DNA of 64,000 bases from Pseudocoprococcus catus. Lineage in GTDB: Bacteria; Bacillota; Clostridia; Lachnospirales; Lachnospiraceae. A model generated the notes under the pieces. That model saw only the letters and a program-made list of their open reading frames with translations, was not told the DNA's origin and did not search any database. Of the stretch, positions 18,553 through 28,825 are shown piece by piece. The position numbers and the translations under genes were made by a program. Positions within the stretch are counted from its first letter, which is position 1; each line of letters opens with the position of its first letter. The stretch is taken from the NCBI RefSeq assembly GCF_019734885.1, contig NZ_JAAXCM010000050.1:1-64000 (forward strand). Reading direction: 5' to 3'.

Positions 18553-18581
18553 ATTGTAGCATAGTATTATCAGGTTGTAAA
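18553..18581 (-). promoter_or_regulatory. promoter of rpsO-pnp
   Basis: On the minus strand TTTACA, a 17-base spacer and TACAAT lie about 95 bases before the rpsO start. Confidence 0.7.
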
Positions 18582-18613
18582 CAACTTTTTGTATTGAATT
18601 TGTACTGTTTTTC

Positions 18614-18642
18614 TTGCAATCCCCCTGAAAACACGATAAGAT
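18614..18642 (+). promoter_or_regulatory. promoter of argH
   Basis: TTGCAA, a 17-base spacer and TAAGAT lie about 100 bases upstream of argH. The leader holds two small perfect hairpins (GTCTGC/GCAGAC at 18662-18676 and GACT/AGTC at 18693-18708) whose role is unclear. Confidence 0.65.
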
Positions 18643-18744
18643 ATAAACCAGTGAAAACTTTGTCTGCAAAGCAGACCCGAATGACGCACCGGGACTTGCA
18701 ATCGAGTCCTGAATAATATAATAAAGGAAAGGATGAATTAACCG

Positions 18745-20121
18745 ATGAAACTCTGGGGCGGACGCTTTACCAAAGAAGAAAACCAGCTTGTACATAACTT
18801 TAATGCTTCGATCACTTTCGATCAGAAGTTCTATCATCAGGATATTCAGGGCAGTATCGCCCATGTCACAATGCTTGCCAAACAGGCAATCATCACAGAT
18901 GCTGAACGTGATACCATCATCTCAGCACTGAAAGAAATCTGCAGCGATATCGAATCCGGCAAATTACAGATTACAGAGGAATATGAAGATATCCACAGCT
19001 TCGTGGAATCTGTCCTGATTGAACGCACCGGTGATACCGGCAAGAAGCTCCATACAGGACGCAGCCGTAATGACCAGGTAGCCCTTGATATGAAACTCTA
19101 CACTCGCGATGAAGTTCTGGCAACAGACGAACTGGTCAAAGAACTGATGACCACACTGCTTGATCTGATGAAAGAACACATCGATACTTATATGCCGGGC
19201 TTTACACATCTGCAGAAAGCACAGCCTGTTACATTGGCTCACCACATCGGTGCTTACTTCGAAATGTTCAAGCGTGACCGTTCAAGACTCCATGACATTC
19301 ATGAGCGTATGAACTACTGCCCATTGGGTGCAGGTGCGTTGGCAGGCACAACTTATCCCCTGGATCGTGAATATACAGCCAGCCTTCTCGGTTTCACAGG
19401 CCCAACCCTCAACAGTATGGATTCTGTATCCGACAGAGACTACCTCATCGAATACCTCAGTGCCCTGTCCACGATCATGATGCATCTGAGCCGTTTCTGT
19501 GAAGAGATCATCCTCTGGAACAGCAATGAATACCGCTTCATCGAACTGGATGATGCCTATTCTACCGGCAGTTCCATCATGCCTCAGAAGAAGAATCCTG
19601 ATATTGCCGAACTGATCCGAGGCAAAACAGGCCGTGTCTATGGCGCATTGACATCTCTTCTCACAACCATGAAAGGCCTTCCTCTTGCTTATAACAAAGA
19701 TATGCAGGAAGACAAAGAACTGACCTTCGATGCTATCGATACAGTCAAAGGCTGCCTGGCTCTGTTCAACGGCATGATCAAAACCATGCATGTCAACAAA
19801 GAAACCATGGCTGCCAGCAGCAAAAATGGTTTCACCAACGCTACTGATGCTGCCGATTATCTTGTTAAACACGGCGTACCATTCCGTGATGCCCACGGCA
19901 TCATCGGACAGCTTGTTCTGATCTGTATCGACAAAGGTATCGCCCTGGATGACCTGCCTCTGGAAGAATACAAGAAAATCAGTCCTGTCTTCGAAGAAGA
20001 CGTCTATGAAGCCATCAGCATGAAGACCTGTGTCAGCCTGCGTCAGACCATCGGTGCTCCGGGCCATGAAGCCATGCAGAAAGTCATTGATATCAACAGC
20101 CGTTATCTAGAAGAAAACTAA
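18745..20121 (+). CDS. argH: argininosuccinate lyase
   Basis: ArgH cleaves argininosuccinate to arginine and fumarate, the last step of arginine synthesis. The 458 residues match the fumarase/aspartase superfamily: WGGRFTKEENQLVHNFNASI at the start, HTGRSRNDQVALDMKLY near residue 105, the catalytic His in TPGFTHLQKAQPV-like GFTHLQKAQPV, and the signature loop GSSIMPQKKNPD near residue 280. It is the only arginine gene in the window; argG is not adjacent. It has its own promoter and a terminator hairpin, and is divergent from rpsO. Confidence 0.98.
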   Translation: MKLWGGRFTKEENQLVHNFNASITFDQKFYHQDIQGSIAHVTMLAKQAIITDAERDTIISALKEICSDIESGKLQITEEYEDIHSFVESVLIERTGDTGKKLHTGRSRNDQVALDMKLYTRDEVLATDELVKELMTTLLDLMKEHIDTYMPGFTHLQKAQPVTLAHHIGAYFEMFKRDRSRLHDIHERMNYCPLGAGALAGTTYPLDREYTASLLGFTGPTLNSMDSVSDRDYLIEYLSALSTIMMHLSRFCEEIILWNSNEYRFIELDDAYSTGSSIMPQKKNPDIAELIRGKTGRVYGALTSLLTTMKGLPLAYNKDMQEDKELTFDAIDTVKGCLALFNGMIKTMHVNKETMAASSKNGFTNATDAADYLVKHGVPFRDAHGIIGQLVLICIDKGIALDDLPLEEYKKISPVFEEDVYEAISMKTCVSLRQTIGAPGHEAMQKVIDINSRYLEEN

Positions 20122-20179
20122 ATACCAGCCTGTTCAGTATTTGTTGAATCATAACAATCCATTCTTTATAAAATAATCG

Positions 20180-20230
20180 AAAGCCGGATATCCCCTTTAT
20201 GTCTATGCATAAATGAATATCCGGCTTTTT
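20180..20230. terminator. terminator between argH and the convergent XRE gene
   Basis: AAAGCCGGATAT (20180-20191) pairs perfectly with ATATCCGGCTTT (20217-20228), followed on the plus strand by TTATCTTATC. It ends argH and could also serve the opposite strand. Confidence 0.85.
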
Positions 20231-20262
20231 ATCTTATCTGTGTCTTCTAAAAATATCATTCC

Positions 20263-20577
20263 CTATCCAATCTGTCTCAGTCCATCTATAAAGAGTTCCA
20301 CTGCTCTCTTCTGTCTCTCTGTCAGTAAATTCCAGCGATCCAAATGCCGCTTCTGTGCTTCATTCAGATGAATCAGATCTTCCTGATCATAAAGGAACTC
20401 CGCCAATGTAATTCCATACGCTTCACACAAACGTTCCAGTGTGGTCAACGAGGGGCAGGTTCCCCGCCGCATCATATTCGTCAAAGTTGACGATGAAATC
20501 TTCGCTTCCTTGGCCAGCCGATAAACAGACCATCCCCTCTTCTCATTCAGTTTAATGATACGCTCTGCAATATCCAC
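20263..20577 (-). CDS. XRE-family helix-turn-helix regulator
   Basis: A 104-residue protein with a Cro/C1-type helix-turn-helix (WSVYRLAKEAKISSSTLTNM, then PSLTTLERLCEAYGITLAEF) and a C-terminal helical tail (LTERQKRAVELFIDGL). I choose the GTG at 20577 because GGAGG lies 9 bases before it; upstream in-frame codons lack a site. It is divergent from mscS. Similar small regulators of Lachnospiraceae have no assigned targets, and nothing here identifies its regulon. Confidence 0.85.
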   Translation of the reverse strand: MDIAERIIKLNEKRGWSVYRLAKEAKISSSTLTNMMRRGTCPSLTTLERLCEAYGITLAEFLYDQEDLIHLNEAQKRHLDRWNLLTERQKRAVELFIDGLRQIG

Positions 20578-20773
20578 CCAGACAAACCTCCTTCCACCAT
20601 CTATTGTTTCCACATCATACCACAAATTTTGACAAATGGGCGATTTTTCGACAAACAACTTTTAATTTCTTTTTTCTTTTAATATGCTATAATAGATTCA
20701 AATCAGGAGACACTTTCCAGAAGATGCGAAATCTCTCCATCTATTATCATCTTTTGTAAAAAGGAGGTTCCTT

Positions 20774-21646
20774 ATGCACATTTTAGTCTCAGCTGCCACA
20801 GCCAGTGATCTGGCCGAAACGGCTGAACAATCCATTGATTATCTTCAGAAAGTAATCGATTATGTTATCAGCAAAGCACACATTTTTGTCAGTGCGATGA
20901 TCATTCTTATCATTGGATGGTATTTGACCAGGTTTGCCTGTAAAATTGTTCGCCATTCCCTTGATAAAACAAGACTTGATGCCAGCGTAACAAGTTTCAT
21001 CAATTCACTGACCAAATTCGGATTAAGAACACTGCTAGCCATTATTGTCATCAACAAGTTAGGGGTGGATACCACTTCTCTCATCGCTTTGCTGACTTCC
21101 GCCAGTTTAGCCATCGGTCTCGCCGTTCAGGGCAGCCTTGCCAATTTTGCAGGCGGCGTTCTTCTGCTGATCATGAAACCTTTTGTTGTTGGCGACTACA
21201 TCAATGACGGAAACGGTCATGAGGGAACGGTCATATCTATTGAGATTATTTATACCCGGCTTCTGACTGCCAATAATGAAATGGTCTGTATTCCCAACGG
21301 CAAACTGGCAGATTCGCCGGTAACCAATCTGACGAATCAAGAAAGCCGACGTATAGATTTTCCTGTCAGCATCAGCTACGATGAGAATATAGACCGGGTC
21401 AGGACAGTGTTATTGAATGTCGCTTCCGAATGTCAAACCCTCTCTAAAACACACGAATCTCTTGTCTTTGTTCAGGATTTTGACAGCAGCTCTGTTCGAG
21501 TGGTTTTGAGAGTCTGGGCAATCACCGACAAATACTGGGAGACACGTTTTGAAATCCGTGAAGCCATCAAAAAAGCCTTCGACGCAGAAGGCATTGAAAT
21601 TCCATATGACCATATGGACGTGAACCTTATTAATCACGAAAAATAA
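20774..21646 (+). CDS. mscS: small-conductance mechanosensitive channel MscS
   Basis: MscS releases solutes through the membrane under sudden osmotic downshock. The 290-residue protein shows two N-terminal membrane helices and the pore helix rich in Ala and Gly (LIALLTSASLAIGLAVQGSL). Next come the beta-domain with the family motif KPFVVGDYI near residue 138 and a C-terminal alpha/beta cage domain ending IPYDHMDVNL. The ribosome-binding site AAAGGAGG is strong, and a TATAAT box lies about 80 bases upstream. It stands alone between an XRE gene and a terminator. Confidence 0.95.
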   Translation: MHILVSAATASDLAETAEQSIDYLQKVIDYVISKAHIFVSAMIILIIGWYLTRFACKIVRHSLDKTRLDASVTSFINSLTKFGLRTLLAIIVINKLGVDTTSLIALLTSASLAIGLAVQGSLANFAGGVLLLIMKPFVVGDYINDGNGHEGTVISIEIIYTRLLTANNEMVCIPNGKLADSPVTNLTNQESRRIDFPVSISYDENIDRVRTVLLNVASECQTLSKTHESLVFVQDFDSSSVRVVLRVWAITDKYWETRFEIREAIKKAFDAEGIEIPYDHMDVNLINHEK

Positions 21647-21673
21647 GGTGGTGCGGCCTATAAGCTTTAAAGA

Positions 21674-21740
21674 AAAGGATTTTCAATGAATTTATTCACC
21701 GGAAGCACCTGTGATTGAACATATTCATTGAAAATCCTTT
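21674..21740. terminator. 18-bp hairpin between mscS and the DUF1015 gene
   Basis: AAAGGATTTTCAATGAAT (21674-21691) is repeated exactly, inverted, at 21723-21740. It lies between two convergent genes. Runs of T on both sides are short, so termination strength is uncertain. Confidence 0.6.
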
Positions 21741-21765
21741 CTAGAAGTTTATTGAGAACGCTCTG

Positions 21766-23007
21766 CTATTTTTCGATTTGATGGATGAACAGGCCTGACC
21801 TCAATTTTGGTTCAAACCATGTGGATTTCGGCGGCATGAGCCGTCCTGCATCGGCCACGGCCAACAATTCCTGTATGGATGTAGGATACATTGAAAACGC
21901 CGCCGCCATGTCTTCGTGACAGCGTTTTTCAAGCTCTCCCAGACCTCTGATTCCTCCGACGAATTCGATGTTCTCATCTGTTCTGGGATCTTCAATACCA
22001 AGTACCGGATCCAGCAGATTCATCTGAAGAATCGAAACATCCAGTCCATCAACAGGGTCATCCGATGTCTTGTCCGGATGGACTGTCAATTTATACCACT
22101 CATGCTCCAGATACATACCGAATTCACCCTTTTGAGATGGATAGACAGCTTTCTTCCCTACATACTCCACTGTAAAGTCCCGTCGGATTCTCTCAAGAAA
22201 ATCTTCTTTTGACCAGCCATTCAGACTTTTCACCAAACGATTATAATCCATAATCTTCAATTCTTCCTCCGGGAATAAAACTGCAAGAAAATAATTGAAT
22301 TCTTCTGTTCCATTATAAGCCGGATGGGTTCTTCGCCGCTTCATGCCCACTTTAAAGGCACTGGCTGCACGATGATGACCATCAGCAATGTACAAGGCAT
22401 CAACAGCCGCAAAGGCTTTTTCAATGGCAGCTACCGCAAGGTCATCATCAACAATCCACACTCTGTGTTGTATGCCATCTTCCGCCTCAAAATCATACAC
22501 AGGCAATTCTTCCTTCACATGACAGACGATATAAGAAAGGATCGGATTGGTTCTGTATGTCAGAAAAATCGGTCCTGTCTGAGCACTGCAGACATCCACA
22601 TGCCGGATACGGTCCTGTTCTTTCTCCGCTCTCGTATCTTCATGTTTTTTGACAACCTGATGCAGATAATCATCAATAGATACACAAGCAGTAATGCCTG
22701 TCTGTGTTCGGCCATTCATGGTCAGTTCATACAGATAATAACATTTCTGTTCATCCTGAACAAAAACACCCTCTGCAATCTCTCTGTCCAGCATTTCTTT
22801 TGCTTTTTCATAAACACAGTCCGCATACATATCCATAGATGGATCAAACTGTGTCTCCGGGCGGTCAATATTAAGAAAAGACAAAGGATGCCCTTTCACT
22901 TTCTCCGCTGCTTCTTCTCTGTTATAGACATCATAAGGCAAAGCCGCCACCTGCGCAGCCAGCGCAGATGACGGCCTGATTGCCCGAAAAGGGTTGACAT
23001 TGGCCAT
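21766..23007 (-). CDS. DUF1015 family protein linked to serine biosynthesis
   Basis: A 413-residue soluble protein of the DUF1015 family: start VNPFRAIRPSSALAAQVAAL with LPYDVYN, central YIADGHHRAASAFK motif, C-terminal WFEPKLRSGLF. The HH-containing loop is the most conserved feature and suggests a metal or phosphate site, but no activity is established to my knowledge. It starts only 4 bases after serA stops, with the site AAAGGTG. The serC-serA-DUF1015 order recurs in Clostridia, so a role in serine or hydroxypyruvate metabolism is likely by association only. Confidence 0.9.
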   Translation of the reverse strand: MANVNPFRAIRPSSALAAQVAALPYDVYNREEAAEKVKGHPLSFLNIDRPETQFDPSMDMYADCVYEKAKEMLDREIAEGVFVQDEQKCYYLYELTMNGRTQTGITACVSIDDYLHQVVKKHEDTRAEKEQDRIRHVDVCSAQTGPIFLTYRTNPILSYIVCHVKEELPVYDFEAEDGIQHRVWIVDDDLAVAAIEKAFAAVDALYIADGHHRAASAFKVGMKRRRTHPAYNGTEEFNYFLAVLFPEEELKIMDYNRLVKSLNGWSKEDFLERIRRDFTVEYVGKKAVYPSQKGEFGMYLEHEWYKLTVHPDKTSDDPVDGLDVSILQMNLLDPVLGIEDPRTDENIEFVGGIRGLGELEKRCHEDMAAAFSMYPTSIQELLAVADAGRLMPPKSTWFEPKLRSGLFIHQIEK

Positions 23008-23011
23008 AAAG

Positions 23012-24172
23012 CTATTTCACCTTTCGTACTTTTACAACTCCGTTAATAGCTGCCAGTTTCTCAACAAGGGCTTCTGAAACCTCGGAACCGATATCCATCA
23101 TTGTGTATGCCCAGTCGCCTTTGGACTTGTTGGTCATATCCTCAATATTGATGCCTTCAGCCGCACATGCACCTGTCAGCTGTCCCAGCATATTCGGGAT
23201 ATTCTTATGGCAGATTGTAATACGTCCGGCGGCTTTGCAGATACCCATATCACAAGCAGGATAATTGACAGAATGTGTGATATTACCATTCTCAAGATAA
23301 TCTCTCAATTCTTTCACTGCCATCACTGCACAGTTATCTTCTGATTCTTCTGTAGAAGCACCCAGATGAGGGATGGCCACAACGCCATTCATCTGAGCTG
23401 TCTTTGCATTCGGGAAATCTGTGATATACTTTCTGACCTTACCCGCTGCAATGGCTGCTTCAAGGGCATCATCATCTACCAACAGGTCACGTGCAAAGTT
23501 CAGCACAATGACGCCATCTTTCATCTTCGCAAATGCATCCGCATTGATCATCTTCTTTGTGCTGTCCATCAAAGGTACATGCACTGTAATATAATCACAA
23601 TTTGCATAGATATCTTCAACATTGGCAATATGTTTGATATCCTTTGACAGATTCCATGCAGCGTCAACAGAAATGAACGGGTCATAACCATAAACTTCCA
23701 TACCAAGTGCCACACAGGCATTGGCTACCAGAACACCGATGGCACCCAGACCGATTACGCCGATCTTCTTGCCCATGATCTCTGTGCCGGCAAACTGTTT
23801 CTTGCCTTTCTCAACAAGTTTGGCCACATTCGGATCTTCCTTCACTGTCTGAACCCAGTTTACGCCGCCGACAATATCTCTTGCGCCAAGGAAAAGACCT
23901 GCAAGAACAGCTTCCTTTACACCATTGGCATTGGCACCCGGTGTATTAAAGACAACAATACCTTTTTCTGCACATTTGTCCAATGGAATATTATTGACAC
24001 CCGCACCGGCTCTGGCGATTGCCAGCAGCTGATCCGGCAGTTCCAGTTCATGAACACTGGCACTTCTTACAAGTGCTGCATCACTTGCAGAAAAATCGTC
24101 AACCTTCTCATAAGCATCTGTAAAAAGCTGCATTCCTACAGCAGCAATTGGATTTAAGCAACTAATTTTCAT
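23012..24172 (-). CDS. serA: D-3-phosphoglycerate dehydrogenase
   Basis: SerA oxidises 3-phosphoglycerate to 3-phosphohydroxypyruvate, the entry to serine synthesis. The 386 residues contain the NAD-binding GLGAIGVLVANACVALG motif, the catalytic Arg/Glu/His set (the His in IPHLGASTEES), and a C-terminal ACT domain (about 315-386), the usual site of serine feedback. I start at MKISCLNPIAAVG, 8 bases after GGAGG; an upstream 16-codon extension is unsupported. It follows serC by 25 bases. Confidence 0.96.
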   Translation of the reverse strand: MKISCLNPIAAVGMQLFTDAYEKVDDFSASDAALVRSASVHELELPDQLLAIARAGAGVNNIPLDKCAEKGIVVFNTPGANANGVKEAVLAGLFLGARDIVGGVNWVQTVKEDPNVAKLVEKGKKQFAGTEIMGKKIGVIGLGAIGVLVANACVALGMEVYGYDPFISVDAAWNLSKDIKHIANVEDIYANCDYITVHVPLMDSTKKMINADAFAKMKDGVIVLNFARDLLVDDDALEAAIAAGKVRKYITDFPNAKTAQMNGVVAIPHLGASTEESEDNCAVMAVKELRDYLENGNITHSVNYPACDMGICKAAGRITICHKNIPNMLGQLTGACAAEGINIEDMTNKSKGDWAYTMMDIGSEVSEALVEKLAAINGVVKVRKVK

Positions 24173-24197
24173 GATCATTACCTCCGGACAATTCGGC

Positions 24198-25283
24198 CTA
24201 TTTTGTATTCTCTTCCTCAAACTTCTTCATAAAATCAACAAGAGCTACAACACCTTCTGTAGGCATTGCATTGTAAATGCTGGCTCTCATACCGCCAACG
24301 GTACGATGGCCTTTCAGATTCTCAAAACCGGCTGCCTTGGCTTCTGCAACAAATTTGGCATCCAGATCCGCATCACCTGTTACAAAAGGAACATTCATGA
24401 TAGAACGGCTTTCCTTCTCAACAGTACCTTTGAACATTTTGCTCTGATCAAGGAAATTATAGAGAATCTTTGCCTTGGCTTCATTGATTTTCTTTCTCTC
24501 TTCAAGGCCGCCTGTCTTTAACAGCCATTTGAAGACTTTGCCGCAGATATAAATACCATAGCAAGGCGGTGTATTGTACAGAGAATCATTGTCTGCCTGA
24601 GTCTTGTACTTCAGCATGGTTGGTGTACCCGGAAGAACATCATCTGTAATCAGATCTTCTCTGATGATGGCAATAACAGTACCAGCAGGGCCTACATTCT
24701 TCTGAACGCCGGCATAAATCATACCATATTTTGTCACATCAACAGGCTCTGATAAGAAACATGAGGACTGATCGGCAATCAGTAATTTACCTTTTGTATT
24801 TGGCAACGTATGGTATTTAGTACCATAAATTGTGTTGTTTTCACAAATATACACATAATCCATATCATCCGTAATCGGCAGGTCACTGCAATCCGGAATA
24901 TATGTAAATGTCTTATCTGCTGATGAGGCTAATTCGACAGCTTCGCCGAAGATCTTAGCTTCTGAAAATGCTTTCTTAGCCCACTGACCAGTCAGGATAT
25001 ATCCCGCTTTTCTATTTTTCATGAAGTTCATAGGAATCATGGCAAACTGCTGTGAAGCACCACCCTGAAGGAACAACACCTTATAGTTGTCTGGAATATT
25101 CATGAGCTTTCTTAAATCAGCTTCTGCTTCTTTAATAATATTGTCGAAAGCTTTAGATCGATGACTCATCTCCATTACTGACATGCCAGTACCTCTGTAG
25201 TCAAGCATTTCATCCGCTGCTTCCTGCAATACTTCAACAGGCAGTACAGCTGGTCCTGCTGAAAAGTTATAAACTCTGCTCAT
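24198..25283 (-). CDS. serC: phosphoserine aminotransferase
   Basis: SerC converts 3-phosphohydroxypyruvate and glutamate to phosphoserine. The 361-residue class V aminotransferase has the family start RVYNFSAGPAVLPVEVLQEA, MSHRSKAF, the substrate loop LFLQGGASQQFAMIPMN, and the PLP lysine in YAGVQKNVGPAG near residue 190. It lies between ilvB (62 bases upstream) and serA. The serine phosphatase gene serB is not in the window. Confidence 0.97.
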   Translation of the reverse strand: MSRVYNFSAGPAVLPVEVLQEAADEMLDYRGTGMSVMEMSHRSKAFDNIIKEAEADLRKLMNIPDNYKVLFLQGGASQQFAMIPMNFMKNRKAGYILTGQWAKKAFSEAKIFGEAVELASSADKTFTYIPDCSDLPITDDMDYVYICENNTIYGTKYHTLPNTKGKLLIADQSSCFLSEPVDVTKYGMIYAGVQKNVGPAGTVIAIIREDLITDDVLPGTPTMLKYKTQADNDSLYNTPPCYGIYICGKVFKWLLKTGGLEERKKINEAKAKILYNFLDQSKMFKGTVEKESRSIMNVPFVTGDADLDAKFVAEAKAAGFENLKGHRTVGGMRASIYNAMPTEGVVALVDFMKKFEEENTK

Positions 25284-25345
25284 TTTTCTTCTCTCCTTTT
25301 TAGATGAATTATAATATATTTAAACCAAAAGGTGGTTTACGGATA

Positions 25346-27022
25346 TTAATTGTCGAGGTCTTCCTCGGAAAATGTATCTGCAATGGATGCTCCGGGAGCA
25401 ACCATCGGCCATACCTTATCATCCGGATCAATCATACAATCAATGAGAACCGGCTTCTTTAAATTGATCGCCCACTGAATGGCTTCATCAAATTCTTTCT
25501 GTGTTGTCACGCGTCGGCCATCCACGCCCAGGGCTTCGGCAACCTTTACATAATCAACACTGTCATTTAAAACTGTTGCTGAATAGCGTTCGCCATAAAA
25601 CAATGTCTGCCACTGTCTGACCATACCAAGTACATGGTTGTTGACAACCACTTCAATGACCGGAATCTGATATCTGGAAGCTGTTGCCAGCTCATTCATG
25701 TTCATTCGGAAACAACCGTCTCCGGCAACATTGATTACTGTTCTGTCCGGGCATCCCAGCTTTGCACCAAGTGCAGCACCAAGGCCATATCCCATCGTGC
25801 CAAGACCACCGGATGAGATAAACTGTCTAGGTTCTTTATATTTATAAAATTGTGCAGCCCACATCTGGTTCTGCCCAACTTCTGTACAAATAATCGCATC
25901 ACCGTTTGTTGCCTTATAAATACTCTCGACAACCCCCGGCCCTGTCAGTACTTCATGGTTGTAATTCATCGGATAACGTGACTTCATCTCACGGATATGA
26001 CGCATCCACGGCTCATGATCCTGCTGCTGAAGTTTCTGATTCAAAATCTGAAGTACCACCTTGGCGTCGCCCTCAATCGAATACTTGCACATAACGTTTT
26101 TGTTGACTTCCGCAGCATCCACATCAATATGTACAAGATCCGCATGTCTGGCAAATGCCTTGACATTGCCCAGAACACGGTCAGAAAAACGTGTACCGAT
26201 GGCAATCAGCAGATCGGATTCTGTAATACCATAATTTGATGTCTTGGTACCATGCATACCAACCATACCTGTGTAAGCATCTTCTCTGCCGTCAAATGCA
26301 CCTTTGCCCATCAATGTATCTGCTACCGGCGCCTGCACTTTAGCTGCAAATTCCCTGAGTTCATCTGCCGCATCCGCACGGATCACACCGCCGCCCACGA
26401 GAATAAAAGGTCTTAAAGAATGTTCTATCAGACCGATGACTTCCTGTACAGTTTCCTCATTGATCTGATCTGCCTTCCGTTTGATCGGTGTCGGCTTCTT
26501 ATATTCATATTCAGCCTCTGCACCGGTCACATCCTTCGGGATATCCACAAGGACAGGGCCCGGACGACCTGTCTGGGCAATGGAAAAGGCACGGCGGATG
26601 GTATCCGCCAGCTTATTCACATCTTTAACAATAAAATTATGCTTTGTCACCGGCATTGTGATACCGGCGATATCGATTTCCTGAAAACTATCTTTGCCAA
26701 GAAGATTGACATTGACATTGCAGGTGATAGCGACCACCGGAACGGAATCCATATAAGCTGTCGCAATACCTGTAACAATATTGGTTGCTCCCGGTCCGGA
26801 TGTTGCCAGACACACACCAACTTTACCTGTTGCACGGGCATAACCATCTGCCGCATGGGAAGCCCCCTGCTCATGTGAAGTTAAGACATGTCTGATCTCA
26901 TCGCTGTGTTTGTAAAGCGCATCATACACATTGAGGATCGCACCGCCGGGATAGCCGAAAACTGTATCCACACCCTGCTCTTTCAGACATTCAACTACAA
27001 TTTCTGCTCCTGTTAATAACAT
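25346..27022 (-). CDS. ilvB: acetolactate synthase, large (catalytic) subunit
   Basis: This TPP- and FAD-dependent enzyme makes acetolactate or acetohydroxybutyrate, the first common step of valine and isoleucine synthesis. The 558 residues include the catalytic Glu in TSHEQGASHAADGYARATGK near residue 50, the FAD domain, and the TPP motif starting GDGCFRMNMNELATA near residue 430. It begins 21 bases after ilvD. Its regulatory subunit ilvN is not adjacent, being about 7 kb away next to ilvC on the same strand. Confidence 0.96.
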   Translation of the reverse strand: MLLTGAEIVVECLKEQGVDTVFGYPGGAILNVYDALYKHSDEIRHVLTSHEQGASHAADGYARATGKVGVCLATSGPGATNIVTGIATAYMDSVPVVAITCNVNVNLLGKDSFQEIDIAGITMPVTKHNFIVKDVNKLADTIRRAFSIAQTGRPGPVLVDIPKDVTGAEAEYEYKKPTPIKRKADQINEETVQEVIGLIEHSLRPFILVGGGVIRADAADELREFAAKVQAPVADTLMGKGAFDGREDAYTGMVGMHGTKTSNYGITESDLLIAIGTRFSDRVLGNVKAFARHADLVHIDVDAAEVNKNVMCKYSIEGDAKVVLQILNQKLQQQDHEPWMRHIREMKSRYPMNYNHEVLTGPGVVESIYKATNGDAIICTEVGQNQMWAAQFYKYKEPRQFISSGGLGTMGYGLGAALGAKLGCPDRTVINVAGDGCFRMNMNELATASRYQIPVIEVVVNNHVLGMVRQWQTLFYGERYSATVLNDSVDYVKVAEALGVDGRRVTTQKEFDEAIQWAINLKKPVLIDCMIDPDDKVWPMVAPGASIADTFSEEDLDN

Positions 27023-27043
27023 TCTATTCTTCCCTTCCGATAT

Positions 27044-28714
27044 CTATACTGTCGGAGCCTGAAGGATTGCACCCTTACTGCTGTCTGTAACAAGTGCAGC
27101 GTAACGTGCCAGATAACCTGTTGTAACCTTCGGCTCTCTTGGCTGCCATTTTGTTCTTCTCTCGGCAAGCACTTCATCAGAAACATCGACATTCAATGTA
27201 TTTTCAGGAATATTGATCTTGATAATATCACCCTCTTCAACAAGCGCAATATTGCCGCCAAGTGCTGCCTCCGGAGAAACATGACCGATGGAGGCACCTC
27301 TGGAGGCACCTGAGAAACGTCCGTCTGTGATCAGTGCCACACTGGAGCCCAGACCCATGCCTGCGATGGCAGATGTCGGATTCAGCATTTCTCTCATGCC
27401 AGGTCCGCCCTTTGGTCCCTCATAACGGATAACAACAACATCTCCCGGTACAATCTTACCACCCTTGATTGCTGCAATGGCATCCTCTTCACAGTCAAAG
27501 ACACGTGCAGGTCCTTCATGTACCATCATCTCAGGAACAACTGCAGAACGTTTAACAACGCTGCCGTTCACTGCAAGATTACCCTTCAGTACAGCAATGC
27601 CGCCTGTCTGGCTGTATGGATTGTCAATTGGACGGATCACTTCAGGGTTCTTATTCTCACAGCCTTTGATATTCTCACCAACAGTCTTGCCTGTTGCAGT
27701 GATCAGGTCTGTATAAAGAAGTCCTTTCTTATTCAATTCGTTCATTACAGCGTAAACACCGCCTGCTTCATTGAGTTCTTCCATATATGTATGACCAGCC
27801 GGTGCCAGATGACACAGGTTCGGTGTCTTTGCGCTGAGTTCATTGGCAATATCAAGATTGATCTCAACACCTGCTTCATGGGCAATGGCAGGAAGATGGA
27901 GCATTGTATTGGTAGAACATCCCAGGGCCATATCCACTGTCAGTGCGTTCATAAATGCCTTCTCTGTCAGGATATCTCTCGGACGGATATTCTTCTCAAG
28001 AAGTTCCATAACCTTCATACCCGCATGTTTTGCCAATTTAATACGTTCGGAATAAACAGCCGGAATTGTGCCGTTGCCCTGAAGGCCCATGCCGATGGCT
28101 TCTGTCAGACAGTTCATACTATTGGCAGTATACATACCGGAACAGGAACCGCAGGTCGGACAAGCATGCTGTTCATAGTCAAGCACATCTTCCTCAGACA
28201 TCTTGCCTGCTGCATAGGAACCGACTGCTTCAAACATACTGGAAAGGCTCGTCTTCTGTCCTTTTACATGGCCGGCTAACATCGGACCGCCGCTGACAAA
28301 TACAGTCGGCACATTCACTCTGGCAGCTGCCATCAGAAGTCCCGGAACATTCTTATCACAGTTCGGCACCATAACCAATGCATCAAACTGATGGGCAATA
28401 GCCATTGCCTCTGTGGAATCTGCGATCAGATCACGTGTTACAAGGGAATATTTCATACCGATATGCCCCATAGCAATACCGTCACAGACAGCAATTGCCG
28501 GGAAAACAACCGGTGTACCGCCTGCCATGGCAACACCAAGCTTAACTGCATTGACAATCTTGTCCAGGTTCATATGGCCCGGTACAATTTCATTGTAGGA
28601 ACTTACGATACCTACAAGTGGTTTCTTCATTTCTTCCTGAGTCATCCCCAGTGCATTAAACAAGGAACGATGCGGTGCCTGCTGCATACCGCTTTTTACA
28701 TTATCACTCTTCAT
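27044..28714 (-). CDS. ilvD: dihydroxy-acid dehydratase
   Basis: IlvD dehydrates dihydroxy-isovalerate and dihydroxy-methylvalerate in the valine and isoleucine routes and carries an iron-sulfur cluster. The 556-residue protein shows CDKNVPG near residue 120, [17 protein letters not shown] near residue 190 and the C-terminal [19 protein letters not shown] loop. It is separated from leuB by 111 bases and from ilvB by 21. The ribosome-binding site is AGGAAGG. Confidence 0.97.
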   Translation of the reverse strand: MKSDNVKSGMQQAPHRSLFNALGMTQEEMKKPLVGIVSSYNEIVPGHMNLDKIVNAVKLGVAMAGGTPVVFPAIAVCDGIAMGHIGMKYSLVTRDLIADSTEAMAIAHQFDALVMVPNCDKNVPGLLMAAARVNVPTVFVSGGPMLAGHVKGQKTSLSSMFEAVGSYAAGKMSEEDVLDYEQHACPTCGSCSGMYTANSMNCLTEAIGMGLQGNGTIPAVYSERIKLAKHAGMKVMELLEKNIRPRDILTEKAFMNALTVDMALGCSTNTMLHLPAIAHEAGVEINLDIANELSAKTPNLCHLAPAGHTYMEELNEAGGVYAVMNELNKKGLLYTDLITATGKTVGENIKGCENKNPEVIRPIDNPYSQTGGIAVLKGNLAVNGSVVKRSAVVPEMMVHEGPARVFDCEEDAIAAIKGGKIVPGDVVVIRYEGPKGGPGMREMLNPTSAIAGMGLGSSVALITDGRFSGASRGASIGHVSPEAALGGNIALVEEGDIIKINIPENTLNVDVSDEVLAERRTKWQPREPKVTTGYLARYAALVTDSSKGAILQAPTV

Positions 28715-28825
28715 TCTATTAATTCCTTCCTGAAAAAATATCTATATGTATTTATCTCTATACCTTTTGCCACAAACTTCTGTATGTCTTCACATGAAAC
28801 ATAACTTCCTGTGTAAACCAAAAAT

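Noticed and set aside
19282-20067. 261-codon open frame antisense to argH
   Set aside because: It lies fully inside a well-supported argH reading frame, lacks a ribosome-binding site and family motifs, and its composition is that of a reverse-strand shadow.
21646-21740. Possible T-box (GGTGGTGCGG followed by a terminator hairpin) after mscS
   Set aside because: The motif is only partial, no specifier stem is visible, and no gene follows on the plus strand; the hairpin is better read as the terminator between convergent genes.
27518-28279. 253-codon open frame antisense to ilvD
   Set aside because: It has no start signal and a Cys/His-rich random composition, and ilvD on the other strand is certain.
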